From an uncultured Cohaesibacter sp. (GTDB lineage: Bacteria; Pseudomonadota; Alphaproteobacteria; Rhizobiales; Cohaesibacteraceae): 64,000 nucleotides of DNA. The DNA is taken from contig NZ_OY782507.1 of NCBI RefSeq assembly GCF_963677725.1, positions 4,090,501 to 4,154,500 of the forward strand, read 5' to 3'. The position numbers and the translations under genes are program-made. This document shows, piece by piece, positions 26,527 to 35,900 of this stretch. Below the pieces are notes generated by a model that was not told where the DNA came from, did no database searches, and saw nothing but the letters and a program-made list of their open reading frames with translations. Position 1 is the stretch's first letter. Each line of letters starts with the position of its first letter.

Positions 26527-27924
26527 TTAATATCGTCGATTGTAGGTTTTCACCTTGTTGCCGCCAAAGATCAGGCTTGATGGATTGTCTTCGAGCTTGC
26601 CTACCGCGCTCTCAAGGCGTCTTAGCGTATTGCGCGCTTCGGAGACCATTCCTTCGACATCCCTCAGACCTTTGCCGGAGAAGCGGGCGAGGCCGTTTGA
26701 GATTTCGTCTGCACGGGCTTCGAAACGTTCCGAGACCTTGCGAATGGAGCGGGCTGCTAAAGTGACTTCCTCGATCAGACCTTTGCCACCTTCCTCGTTT
26801 GAGAGGATGCCATCCACCTTGCCCATGATCTTGTCAACGCGCTTGGATGCTTCATTGAGGCGAGAGGCAATGTCTTTGGCGTCGGTGATGATCTGGTTGA
26901 AATCTTCGGTGCGGGACGACATGGTCTTGGAGAATTTGTTGATGTTGCCTGCCGCAGCCTTGGCTTCAGTGATGATGCCGGCAATGTCGTCGGAATTGTT
27001 ATCGAGGGACTGGGCAAATTTGGTCAGTGAGGCGACAGCGCCACGCACCGCTTCGGGGTTGACGCTGGCGATCAGGGTGTCGACCTTGCTCAATGAGGTG
27101 CCAAGGCTCGCCGAGAATTCGTTGATGCCTTTGGCGGCCTTTGAGGCATCCTCGACGACATTTTCAAACTTGCCAGACGCGCTGGCGAGGTTTTCGCTGA
27201 ATTTTTCGACGTTGGTGACGCTTTTCTTGACGCTTTGAGGATCAACCGCGCCAATCAGGCTCTCGGCCTTGGTGCTGAGCGTTTCCAGTTTGGCGGAAAG
27301 AGAGGTCAAACCCTTGGCGGCGCTGGAGGCGTCTGCGAGGAAGGTGTTGATGTTGCCGGAATTGTTTTTCAGCGCATCGGTAAAGGTTTCGACATTGGCG
27401 ATTGAGTTCGAAATGCTGGCTTCATTGGTTTTGACCAGCTTTTCAACCTTTCCAAGCACAGCGTCGACGCGGGACATAATGCGGCGGGCGCCGGTCATCA
27501 GGTCCTGCAAGGCGGAATTCTGGGCCGTCAGCTCTGGCACGCCCGCCTGATCCAACAAATCCGGGAGTTTTGGATCGCCACCGGTGATCTCGACATTGCC
27601 AACCCCTGTCAGCCCCTTGTAGGCCAGTTCGACCCGGCTGTCTTTTTTCAGCGGAATGTCAGAGAAGACTGTCAGACGCGCTTTGACGAAGCGAGGATTT
27701 TTGGGGTCATAATTAAGGCGAGACACTTCACCGACCTTGATGCCGTTGAACTGGACCTGCCCGCCCTTATAAAGGCCTGCAACGGAGCCTTCAAAGCGCA
27801 CAATCAATTCGCGGGTCGGGCGGACATCATCATAACGGGCAATCCAGTAGACGAAGCCGAAGCCGATGGCGGTGAGCATCAGCGTGAACAGGCCGATTGC
27901 AACAAAATTGGCTTTGGTTTCCAC
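26527..27924 (-). CDS. MlaD family (MCE domain) lipid transport protein
   Basis: A 465-residue protein with an N-terminal membrane anchor (about residues 8-27) and one MCE domain (about 38-115: RFEGSVAGLYKGGQVQFNGIKVGEVSRL, then TVFSDIPLKKDSRVELAYKGL). A long, mainly helical C-terminal region of repeated ANVETFTDALKNNSGNI-like units (about 150-440) follows. MCE proteins form hexameric rings that carry lipids between inner and outer membranes. The extended helical tail is longer than in E. coli MlaD and fits tunnel-forming relatives such as those of Alphaproteobacteria. The start is a GTG at 27924 with an AGGAG site, 3 bases after the mlaF stop, so it is translated with it. Confidence 0.9.
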   Translation of the reverse strand: METKANFVAIGLFTLMLTAIGFGFVYWIARYDDVRPTRELIVRFEGSVAGLYKGGQVQFNGIKVGEVSRLNYDPKNPRFVKARLTVFSDIPLKKDSRVELAYKGLTGVGNVEITGGDPKLPDLLDQAGVPELTAQNSALQDLMTGARRIMSRVDAVLGKVEKLVKTNEASISNSIANVETFTDALKNNSGNINTFLADASSAAKGLTSLSAKLETLSTKAESLIGAVDPQSVKKSVTNVEKFSENLASASGKFENVVEDASKAAKGINEFSASLGTSLSKVDTLIASVNPEAVRGAVASLTKFAQSLDNNSDDIAGIITEAKAAAGNINKFSKTMSSRTEDFNQIITDAKDIASRLNEASKRVDKIMGKVDGILSNEEGGKGLIEEVTLAARSIRKVSERFEARADEISNGLARFSGKGLRDVEGMVSEARNTLRRLESAVGKLEDNPSSLIFGGNKVKTYNRRY

Positions 27925-27927
27925 TTG

Positions 27928-28734
27928 TCAGCTCCTGTTCCCTTGGCGTAAGGCGCGTTTGCCGGTGAAATATTGCTTCACCCAAGGATGGTCGTTTTGG
28001 CGCATTTGTTCGATGGTCCCTGAAACGAGAACCCGACGTTCTGCCAGAACGGCAATCCGGTCACAGGCATTGTTCAGGCTATCCAAATCATGGGTTACCA
28101 TAAAAACGGTCAGCCCCAAAGTTGTTCTCAAGGTCGAAATCAGATCGTCGAATTCTTCCGCGCTGATCGGATCAAGGCCAGAGGTCGGCTCGTCGAGCAG
28201 AACGATCTCCGGATCCAGGGCCAGTGCGCGGGCCATGGCGGCGCGCTTGATCATGCCACCAGACAGCTCGGAGGGATATTTGTGGGCTGCATCCGGGGAG
28301 AGGCCGACCAGTTCGATCTTGGAAATGGCCAGTTCATCCATCAGCCGCTGGGGCAGGGAAAAGTATTCGCGCATTGGCACCTGAATATTCTGCATCACCG
28401 AGAGGGACGAGAATAGGGCGCCATGCTGGAACAGAACGCCGACCTTGCGTTCGATGCGTTTCTGCTCGGCGCGAGATACGGTCTCGATATCGTTGCCGAA
28501 AATGATGAAGGAGCCAGCGCGTTTGGGGATCAAGCCAAGGAGGCTGCGCAGCAAGACAGATTTGCCTGTGCCGGACGCCCCGACAATGCCGAGAATTTCC
28601 CCTTGCATGACATCAAGGTCGAGATTTTCGATGATGGTGCGCTCGCCAAAGCCCACCGTCAGGCCGCGAACGGATAGAAGCGGAACCTCTTTGGGGCTTG
28701 TGCTTTCTGACGGGTTGATGATGTGATCTGACAT
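27928..28734 (-). CDS. mlaF: Lipid ABC transporter ATP-binding protein MlaF
   Basis: A 268-residue ABC ATPase driving the Mla-type phospholipid transporter. Walker A is GASGTGKSVLL (about residues 54-64), the ABC signature is LSGGMIKRAAMARALAL (about 157-173), Walker B is IVLLDEPTSGLDPI, and the switch His is in VTHDLDSL. The N-terminus PLLSVRGLTVGFGERTIIENL is the normal A-loop region. The ATG at 28734 has an AGGGG site; a TTG 6 bases earlier is less likely. It is sandwiched between the permease and mlaD genes with gaps of only a few bases, so the genes are one operon. Confidence 0.94.
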   Translation of the reverse strand: MSDHIINPSESTSPKEVPLLSVRGLTVGFGERTIIENLDLDVMQGEILGIVGASGTGKSVLLRSLLGLIPKRAGSFIIFGNDIETVSRAEQKRIERKVGVLFQHGALFSSLSVMQNIQVPMREYFSLPQRLMDELAISKIELVGLSPDAAHKYPSELSGGMIKRAAMARALALDPEIVLLDEPTSGLDPISAEEFDDLISTLRTTLGLTVFMVTHDLDSLNNACDRIAVLAERRVLVSGTIEQMRQNDHPWVKQYFTGKRALRQGNRS

Positions 28735-28743
28735 ATCCAACCC

Positions 28744-29892
28744 CTAATAGCCAATCGCGGCGAAGAAAATGGCAAAGACACCGTCAATCAGCACCATCAG
28801 GAAGATGGATTTAACAACCGCTGCTGTCGTGCGCGTGCCCAGAGATTCAGCGCTACCGCCCACTTGCAGCCCTTCGGCGCAGGAAATGAGCGCAATGATC
28901 AGGGCCATGAAGGGGGCCTTGATGACGCCGACCAGAAATGTGTTGACCGCGACCGCGTCGCGCAGCCAGCTGATATAGGCCGCTGGCGTGATGTCAGAAT
29001 AAACCCAGAGCAGCATGCCACCGCCGATCAGCGCAGAGAGATTGGCCACCATGCCCAGCAGGGGCAGGGCAATGACCAGAGCAATGACGCGGGGCGCAAT
29101 CAGCACCTGAATGACGTTAAGGCCCATCACCGTCATTGCGTCGACTTCTTCACGCATCTTCATGGAGCCGATTTCGGCGGTAAAGGCGCTGCCGGACCGC
29201 CCTGCGACCAAAATGGCGGTCAGCAAAATGCCAACCTCACGCAGGACAAGGATGCCGACCAGATCGATGACAAAGGGTTCTGCCCCGAACTGGCGCAACT
29301 GGAAGGCCCCTTGCTGGGCGACAATGGCCCCGACAAGAAAGGACATCAGCGCCACGATCGGTATCGCCTTGAGGCCGGTTTCCTCCAGATGATGGGCAAT
29401 GGCCGTGATGCGCAGCTTTTTCGGGCTGAGTATGCTCTCAAAAAGGCTGGCAATAACCCCCCCCATCAAATGGGCGAGGATCTTGATATCTTTATAGACT
29501 TCTACGACGTCGCGGCCGGTTTCCTCGGCAATTTCAACGAGAGCGCCGGGCTGTGGTGCGATTTCAGGCTTCTGCAGGTTGGTCTCGCAGACCGCTGCAA
29601 ACAGGGTGCGATGGTCCGGATTGGTCATTTCGACCATGGAGTGGTCGAGCCCGAAGTTGCGGATCAATCGAATGATGGCCCAAGCACCGGATGTGTCAAA
29701 AGAGGAAACGTGGGTAAGGTCGATCCCTCCGGGGCGACGTCCGTCGTCAAGAAATGCTGTCACCAGCCGATCTGCATCACGGATCGTGTCAATGGTCCAA
29801 TCGCCGTCCACGACCAGACTGTTCCGGCCCTGATCCAGTGTCAGAGCAGGTGCCGTTGTCGCTTGGGTCATTTGCACGTGTGATTGGTTCAT
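28744..29892 (-). CDS. mlaE: Lipid ABC transporter permease MlaE with N-terminal STAS domain
   Basis: A 382-residue protein. The N-terminal roughly 115 residues form a STAS domain (LTLDQGRNSLVVDGDWTID, then a DLTHVSSFDTSGAWAIIRLI core), the job done by the separate protein MlaB in E. coli. The rest is the MlaE permease with about five helices and the conserved FLVGAIVAQQGAFQLRQFGAE, LREVGILLTAILVAGRSGSA, GSMKMREEVDAMTVMG and RVIALVIALPLLG segments. The fused STAS domain probably regulates assembly of the transporter as MlaB does. It is the first gene of the operon, with 185 bases of upstream DNA that likely hold the promoter. Confidence 0.92.
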   Translation of the reverse strand: MNQSHVQMTQATTAPALTLDQGRNSLVVDGDWTIDTIRDADRLVTAFLDDGRRPGGIDLTHVSSFDTSGAWAIIRLIRNFGLDHSMVEMTNPDHRTLFAAVCETNLQKPEIAPQPGALVEIAEETGRDVVEVYKDIKILAHLMGGVIASLFESILSPKKLRITAIAHHLEETGLKAIPIVALMSFLVGAIVAQQGAFQLRQFGAEPFVIDLVGILVLREVGILLTAILVAGRSGSAFTAEIGSMKMREEVDAMTVMGLNVIQVLIAPRVIALVIALPLLGMVANLSALIGGGMLLWVYSDITPAAYISWLRDAVAVNTFLVGVIKAPFMALIIALISCAEGLQVGGSAESLGTRTTAAVVKSIFLMVLIDGVFAIFFAAIGY

Positions 29893-30077
29893 CGTCCAGT
29901 CATTTGCTTAGGGCCGCAGTCCTTGCGCTCAGCTGATTGTCAACTTCGCGTTCTGAGGCTTGCGTGACGTCAGTCTTCATTCTTTTGCCTAAATGGCCTT
30001 ATTTGGCCTTTTCGCACAAGGGTTAATCCCGGTTTTAAAGGCGAAAGCGCCCGTTTGTGTCATTTTGGTTGTGTGAA

Positions 30078-31289
30078 TCACTGACCTGTTGGGTAGCCAT
30101 CCGGGCCATGACTTTTGATTTGGCCAAGGGGGAAAAGATGACTGATTGCCACCAGCATCAGAGCAATCAACGAAATGACTGCCATGATTAAGAAGGCATT
30201 GCCACCCAGATCGCCATAGAAAATTCCTGACGCATAGGTGGCAATTGCCGTCAAAAGCCCTGTGAGCATGGTGTAGAGGCCCTGCGCCGTGCCAGACAAT
30301 TCATCGTCGACCATTGCTGCGATGAAAAACATGGTGCCCAGATGGGAGCAGGCAAAGCTGCCGGCATGGAGCATTTGCAGCAGCAAATAACCCGTCTCAG
30401 GCATATCAAGAGGCATCAGCCCCCAGCGCAGGGTGGCCAGTGAGCCGCTGATGAAGATCAGTGTTTTCCAGTCAACGCGTGCTGAGATGCGTTTGGAGAA
30501 GCTGAAGACAAGCACTTCGCCCAAGACGGAGACGGACCAGAAAATACCGGTCATGCTGGCCGCAACGCCACGCTGTTCCCAATAGATGGTGCCGAATGTA
30601 TAAAGCAGGGCGTGGGAGGCCTGAATGAGGCTGATGCTGGCCAGCACGATCCAGAAGCCGCCTTGCGCGAACTGGCTGAGTTGAGACCAGTCCAGCTTGG
30701 CTCCCTTGCTCATGCGCTGATTGTCAATCAGGCGCGGATCTTTTGGCAGGGTCATGGAAAAGACGATCTGCAACAGATTGCCGCCAATCATCAGCCATAT
30801 GATCTGGTTGGCGCCCATCAAATCGAGGAAAAATCCTCCCGACAGATTCGCCGCAACGAATGCCAGCGAGCCCCAACGGCGCATGCGACCATAATCGAGA
30901 TCATAACGGCGGGTTCCTGCCATGGCGAGCGAGTCTGCAATAGGAACAATGGCCCCCTGGGTCATATGGGAAATTGCCATCACTGCCAAAATCCATCCCA
31001 GACTGTCATTCACGGTGATGAAGGCGAAGGTCAACGCATAGATGGTGCAGTAGATCCGCAAGGTTAGTCGTCTATCACCAATCTTGTCGGCCATTGTCGC
31101 CATGACCGGTGTGAAAAAGACGCGGGCAATCAGGGGCACCATCAGCACCATGCCGATTGATTCGGGGCTATGGCCCAGGCTTTTTAGCCATATTCCTGCG
31201 AAAGGGATGTAAATGCCGAAGGGAAAAAAGAATGCCCCGAAAAAAAGCGACATGCGCAATGCATAGTGGGGGGGAGGGGCAGAATACAT
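30078..31289 (-). CDS. MFS transporter (HcaT/3-phenylpropionate-like, MFS_1-like)
   Basis: A 403-residue major-facilitator protein with twelve predicted helices. The N-terminal part FFFPFGIYIPFAGIWLKSLG and ARVFFTPVMATMADKIGDRR (loop 2-3 motif) match the nucleoside/HcaT-like subfamily, as does the RRYDLDYGRMRRWGSLAFV segment in the central loop. Homologues are annotated as 3-phenylpropionic acid transporters, but catabolic genes for that compound are not nearby, so the substrate is uncertain. The ATG at 31289 has an AAGGCC site. It points away from cheZ, and the 120 bases between the two starts form a divergent promoter region. Confidence 0.86.
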   Translation of the reverse strand: MYSAPPPHYALRMSLFFGAFFFPFGIYIPFAGIWLKSLGHSPESIGMVLMVPLIARVFFTPVMATMADKIGDRRLTLRIYCTIYALTFAFITVNDSLGWILAVMAISHMTQGAIVPIADSLAMAGTRRYDLDYGRMRRWGSLAFVAANLSGGFFLDLMGANQIIWLMIGGNLLQIVFSMTLPKDPRLIDNQRMSKGAKLDWSQLSQFAQGGFWIVLASISLIQASHALLYTFGTIYWEQRGVAASMTGIFWSVSVLGEVLVFSFSKRISARVDWKTLIFISGSLATLRWGLMPLDMPETGYLLLQMLHAGSFACSHLGTMFFIAAMVDDELSGTAQGLYTMLTGLLTAIATYASGIFYGDLGGNAFLIMAVISLIALMLVAISHLFPLGQIKSHGPDGYPTGQ

Positions 31290-31409
31290 AGGAAATGGCC
31301 TTGGATAGAGTAAACAACCGTTAAGATTTGGGCTGTAGCATGAGTTGGGAATAACTACGTATTAATGGCACTGATTCGCGCCATGCAGGATAGGGACCCG
31401 GTCTGACCG

Positions 31410-32798
31410 ATGAGCAACGCTATGCCTCCGACGCCCCTTAGACAAGAAGACTATCTGGCCATCGAAGCTGCGGTTATGGAAACCGCCAGAGGGCGGTGGT
31501 TTCTGTCTGAATATGCACGCCGAAACCGGAATTCCGATACAGATACTCTATTGGCGGCGATAGATAAACTGGAAAAAACCGTTGTCCGGGAGCGGTCGCC
31601 GGCGACTGTCATGGAACGGGTCAAGATGGACCTGGCCGACATGGCTGGTGCCATTGAGCGGACAAAGAAAGAAATCGCCCAGATCAAGCATGAAGATAAC
31701 GATGGTTCGGAACGGTTCGAGCGCGCGTCGCTGGAACTCGACGCCATTGTGTCCCAGACCGAATCTGCGACGGGGGAAATCCTTGGCGCTGCGGAAAAAA
31801 TTCAGGAATATGCCTGGACCCTTCGGGAAATGGGCGCTGATGAAGAAAAGTGCAACGAACTGGATATGGAAGCAACCAACATTTACATGTCGTGCTCCTT
31901 CCAGGATCTGACCGGTCAACGGATCAAAAAAATTGTCGACGCGATGCGCTATGTTGAAAGCCGCATCAATTCGATGGTTGATATCTGGGGCTTTGAATCG
32001 CACACGGTTGAAGTGGATGCCAATCATGCCCGTTCGCACGATAAGCGTCCCGATGCCCATCTGTTGAATGGCCCGCAATTTGTCGGGGAAGGGGTTGAAC
32101 AGAGTGATGTTGATCTGTTGCTCGACAATGCGATTGACCATGAAGAGGCGGATCAGAATGATGTAGACGCCTTGTTCGATGCCGCGCCGGTCGAGGCGGA
32201 TCAGAACGATATTGATGCGATGTTTGATTCAGCTCCAAGTGAAGCTGGTCAGGATGACATCGATGCCATGTTTGACGCTGAACCCGAAGAAGCCGATCAG
32301 GATGACATCGACGCGATGTTTGATAAGGCGTCAACCGACCCCGTCGAGGACGTCGCCCCAGCGGAAGCTGAAGGCTTGCCCGCCGAGGCAGGGCAGGATG
32401 ATATCGATGCTCTGATGGCTGACGCCAACTTTGAGCCAGCTGAAGCCAGTGATGCTTCAGGTGCGGATGTTCTGGACATGGAAGATCTCGACTGGGCGGA
32501 TGCCAACGTCGAAAGTGCTGACGCTGACGCAGACGATGACGTGGCGTTTGACTCTGCTCCTTCACCGGTCGCTGACAGCGACGAAGGGGCCGCTGATGTC
32601 TTTGCTTCTGCTGATCTGGGCGATGATGATGGCAAAGAAGAGGTTGCTCCTGCCGTGCAGGCTGATGTGTTTGCTGGCGTGACCATCGACAATGTTGAAG
32701 CGGATATCTTTGCTGCTGCGCCGGAAAGTGACGATGATCTTGATGCGCTGGAAGGCAGCATTGCTGATCTTCGTGACCGGGTGGCAGAATTTAGCTGA
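31410..32798 (+). CDS. cheZ: Protein phosphatase CheZ with acidic repeat tail
   Basis: A 462-residue protein. Residues about 1-200 are a CheZ domain: a long four-helix bundle with the catalytic signature SFQDLTGQRIKKIVDAM, where Asp166 and Gln170 correspond to the active-site pair that attacks CheY phosphate. Ordinary CheZ has about 215 residues; here an acidic, Ala/Asp/Glu-rich tail roughly doubles it. Within the tail, a motif of the form [DGE]-Q-[NDS]-D-[IV]-D-[AL]-[LM]-F recurs six times, with its Gln at residues 231, 249, 265, 281, 297 and 329, mostly at a 16-residue spacing. It strongly resembles the CheY-binding start of FliM. A shared terminator separates it from the convergent GPR-like gene. 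The phosphatase call is secure; the tail role is inference. Confidence 0.88.
   Translation: MSNAMPPTPLRQEDYLAIEAAVMETARGRWFLSEYARRNRNSDTDTLLAAIDKLEKTVVRERSPATVMERVKMDLADMAGAIERTKKEIAQIKHEDNDGSERFERASLELDAIVSQTESATGEILGAAEKIQEYAWTLREMGADEEKCNELDMEATNIYMSCSFQDLTGQRIKKIVDAMRYVESRINSMVDIWGFESHTVEVDANHARSHDKRPDAHLLNGPQFVGEGVEQSDVDLLLDNAIDHEEADQNDVDALFDAAPVEADQNDIDAMFDSAPSEAGQDDIDAMFDAEPEEADQDDIDAMFDKASTDPVEDVAPAEAEGLPAEAGQDDIDALMADANFEPAEASDASGADVLDMEDLDWADANVESADADADDDVAFDSAPSPVADSDEGAADVFASADLGDDDGKEEVAPAVQADVFAGVTIDNVEADIFAAAPESDDDLDALEGSIADLRDRVAEFS
32097..32420 (+). repeat. Tandem FliM-like motif repeats in cheZ
   Basis: Six copies of a short acidic D-Q-x-D-I-D-A-x-F motif in the coding sequence; the four central copies lie 48 bases (16 codons) apart and the last lies two periods further on. 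The nucleotide copies are similar but not identical, so the pattern is maintained at protein level. Confidence 0.8.
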
Positions 32799-32877
32799 TT
32801 TTTTAAGCTCGCCGAAGTCTTTGCCGTTCCGTGCCAAGGCGTCTCAGTGAGCGCTAAAAAGTCAATAAATGCCAATA

Positions 32878-32905
32878 AAAAAGGGTGCCATCAGGCACCC
32901 TTTTT
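32878..32905. terminator. Bidirectional terminator between cheZ and the GPR-like gene
   Basis: GGGTGCC (32883-32889) pairs with GGCACCC (32894-32900) around an ATCA loop, flanked by a run of A on the left and T on the right. It can end transcription from both convergent genes. Confidence 0.85.
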
Positions 32906-32924
32906 CTTTGTCTCAGTGTCTCGG

Positions 32925-35900
32925 TTAACCGAGACGCCCGCTGGCATGGGCCAGCATGGTATAGACCTTGCCGGTTTCCGAGGTGAGATAGTTCATGGTG
33001 TTTGAACCATCACGATCCTTGCGGGAAATATCGTCAAGAATGCGCTCATAATCGGCGACATAGCGGTTGACGGTGGTGCGGAAGTCATTGTCCCGCTGAT
33101 ACCGCATCCGCACATCTTCAAAGATTTGCTGGCCTTTCAGGGTGTAGAGACGGCGGGTAAAGCTGCCACCTTCTCCGCGGCGATAGCTCTCCCATGCCTG
33201 TTCCTGATTTTGCCCATCAATACCACGGACGATTTCCTTGGACAGTGGTGCAAGCGCGGCGGCATCACCGGGCTGCGGGAAGCCGTCATCAGACTGGGAG
33301 GCACGGCGCAGCAGATCTGAGACCCAACCGCCCGACCGGTTGTCATCATCGTCCCTTGGGGCTGGCGCATAGTCATTGCGTGGCTCTGGACGTGGTTCCT
33401 GACGCGATTCTTGACGCGGCTCCTGGCGTGGTTCTTGCCGAGGTTCCGGGTTGCGTGCTGGCGGTTCTGGCTGACGCGTGGTCTGAGGTGCGGGAGCTGA
33501 TTGACGCGGTGCCGGTGCCGAAGCCTGCTGGCTTGAGCGACCAGCAGGCAGGCTGTCAAAGCTGTTGCCGTGACGCTGGACAACACGAGACAGTTCCTTC
33601 AGGGCGTCGATTTGCTCGGAGACGACGCGGCGGATCGCACCGGTTGCCTCACGGGTTTCATCAGGCAGCTCTGCCAGGCCGTTGCGCAGCTCGGCACGGG
33701 TTGTATCGAGATCGCGGCGGATTTCCTGCGTGATCGTGCGGATATCTTGCGTTGCTTTCTCGAAACGGTTGTTGGCATCGGCCATGGATTGCAGCATTTC
33801 CTCGTTGAGGTCTTGCTGGGCTGCACGGATGCTTTCCGCTGCACGGCGGCCTTCGGAAGCGGTGTTGATGCGCAGCTGTTCGAGCTGGTCCATAACTTCC
33901 TTGGACACACCCTCTGTGCTCTGGCTGAGCAACATGCCCACATCCCGAGCCCGGGACTCGGCGGTGTTCAGTGTGTTGGCGATGACGCTGGTGAAGCTGT
34001 TCAGGACGCCTTCGATTGCTTCGGTGCGCTGGGTGAGATCATCGGTCATGGCGACAAGGGCACTGCGGCGCTCATCGACATTGCCTTCCAGACGCTGGTT
34101 GGCAGATTCCATCATCTGGGTGGTGTTGATCAGTGCACTGGCCTGTTCCTCGAACTTGTTGGTCAAGGTCGCGACCTGATCGAGAATATTGCCCGAGACG
34201 GACCGTAGATCGGAGACCTGACCGGTGAGCTGCTGGGCGGATGCGCCAGCCTGATTGACGACCGTATCAACGACGTCACGGAACTGGCTGGTCTGGGCCG
34301 ACAAGCTTGTCTCGATGGTGGACAGGCTGTGACCGGCATTGAGCAGCAACTCGGACAGGGTGTCATTGGCGTTTTTGAGGCGCTCAACGATTTCGGTGCC
34401 GTCATTGCGCAGCAACTCATTGGTGCTGTTGAGCGACGAAGCGGCTTCTTCGGTAGAGGTGCGCACCGCATCGACCAGACGCTTGTTGGAATTGTCGAGA
34501 TTGACAATCGCGTCGTGGCTGCTCTGGGCGATCGACCTGACAAGGTTGCTGGAAGAGGCTTCCAGAGCGGCACGGGCCTGCTCCGAGCTGATGGTGAGAG
34601 CTTCGACTGTACGCTTGGAATTGTCTTCCATTGCGGTCAGTGTTTCGTTGGCGCTGTTGGAAAGTGCCTCGGACGCTTTCTGAGCGCTTTCTGCCAGAAC
34701 CTGCGCCGTGCGATCGGTGTTGCTGTTCAGCGTGTTCACCGTGCGCTGGGTCGATCCTTCCATGGCTTCTACAGCGCGTTGAGCATTCTCGGACAGGACT
34801 TGCGCTGCCTGTTCGGTGGTGCCGCTGACCGCACTGACCGTGCGCTGGGTTGATCCTTCCATGGCTTCGACAGCGCGCTGAGCATTCTCGGACAGGGTTT
34901 GAGCTGCCTGTTCGGTGGTGCTGCTGACCGCACTGACCGTGCGCTGGGTTGATCCTTCCATGGCTTCGACAGCGCGTTGAGCATTTTCGGACAGGGTTTG
35001 AGCTGCCTGTTCGGTGGTGCTGCTCACAGCATTGACCGTGCGATCCGAGCTTTCATTGATCGCCTGAACTGCGCGGTTGGCGCTATGGTCAAGGCTCTCG
35101 GTTGCCCGACTGCTATTTTCTGTGATGGCAGCCACCAGTCCGTCGCCGGTTTCAGCCAATGTCTGGGACGCACGGGCGCTTTCCATAGCGACGGCCTTGG
35201 CGATTTCGCCACCACGGCTCGACAGGCTCTGGATGATGCTTTCCCCGGCCTTCTGGAAGGTGGAGGTGATGTTTTCAGACCGGCTGTCGAGGGCCTGAAT
35301 GACTGCGTTGCCTTTTTCATCAAGGATCGAGGACAGTTCTGCAGAACGGGAGCCCAGAACCGCGTTGAAGTTCTCGGTCTTCTCGGTGATGGCAGAGCTT
35401 GCCTGGGTCAGGGTCGAGGCGAGGGAATCGCGCGCCTTGGCACTTTCTGTTGCGAAGTTGGTCGAGATCGCATTCATCCGGTCATTGAGGATGGCCTCAA
35501 TCTGGGCGGAACGGCTGTCCAGCGTCTCTGCCACTTCGAACACTTTGCTACCAAGCGACACATTGATCTCGGCAACGCGATCGGACAGGGTCTCGGTCAG
35601 ATCATGAGCCTGTCGGGACAGGGTCTCGCCAACCATCGTGAGACGGTTGTCCATGGTCTCGTTGATATCCTGCTGACCTTTGGAGTAGGCCGCTGCAAGA
35701 TCGCGTGTCCGATCAAGCAAGGTGTCGTTGATCTGACGGGCGCGAACATCAAGCGCTTCGTCGAGTTTGCTGGTGCGTTCGTCCAGGGTGGTGTTGAGCG
35801 TGTCTGCCTTGCTGGCGAAATTCATCGTCAGGCCGGAGATATTCTGCTCGAAGCCATCCAGACGGCTGGAAATGTCTTTCTCGAAGTTGGATGTGCGTTC

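Noticed and set aside
28864..29883. A 339-codon plus-strand frame opposite mlaE.
   Set aside because: Its product is rich in His, Asp, Gln and Asn with no hydrophobic or family features; the minus strand carries an intact permease.
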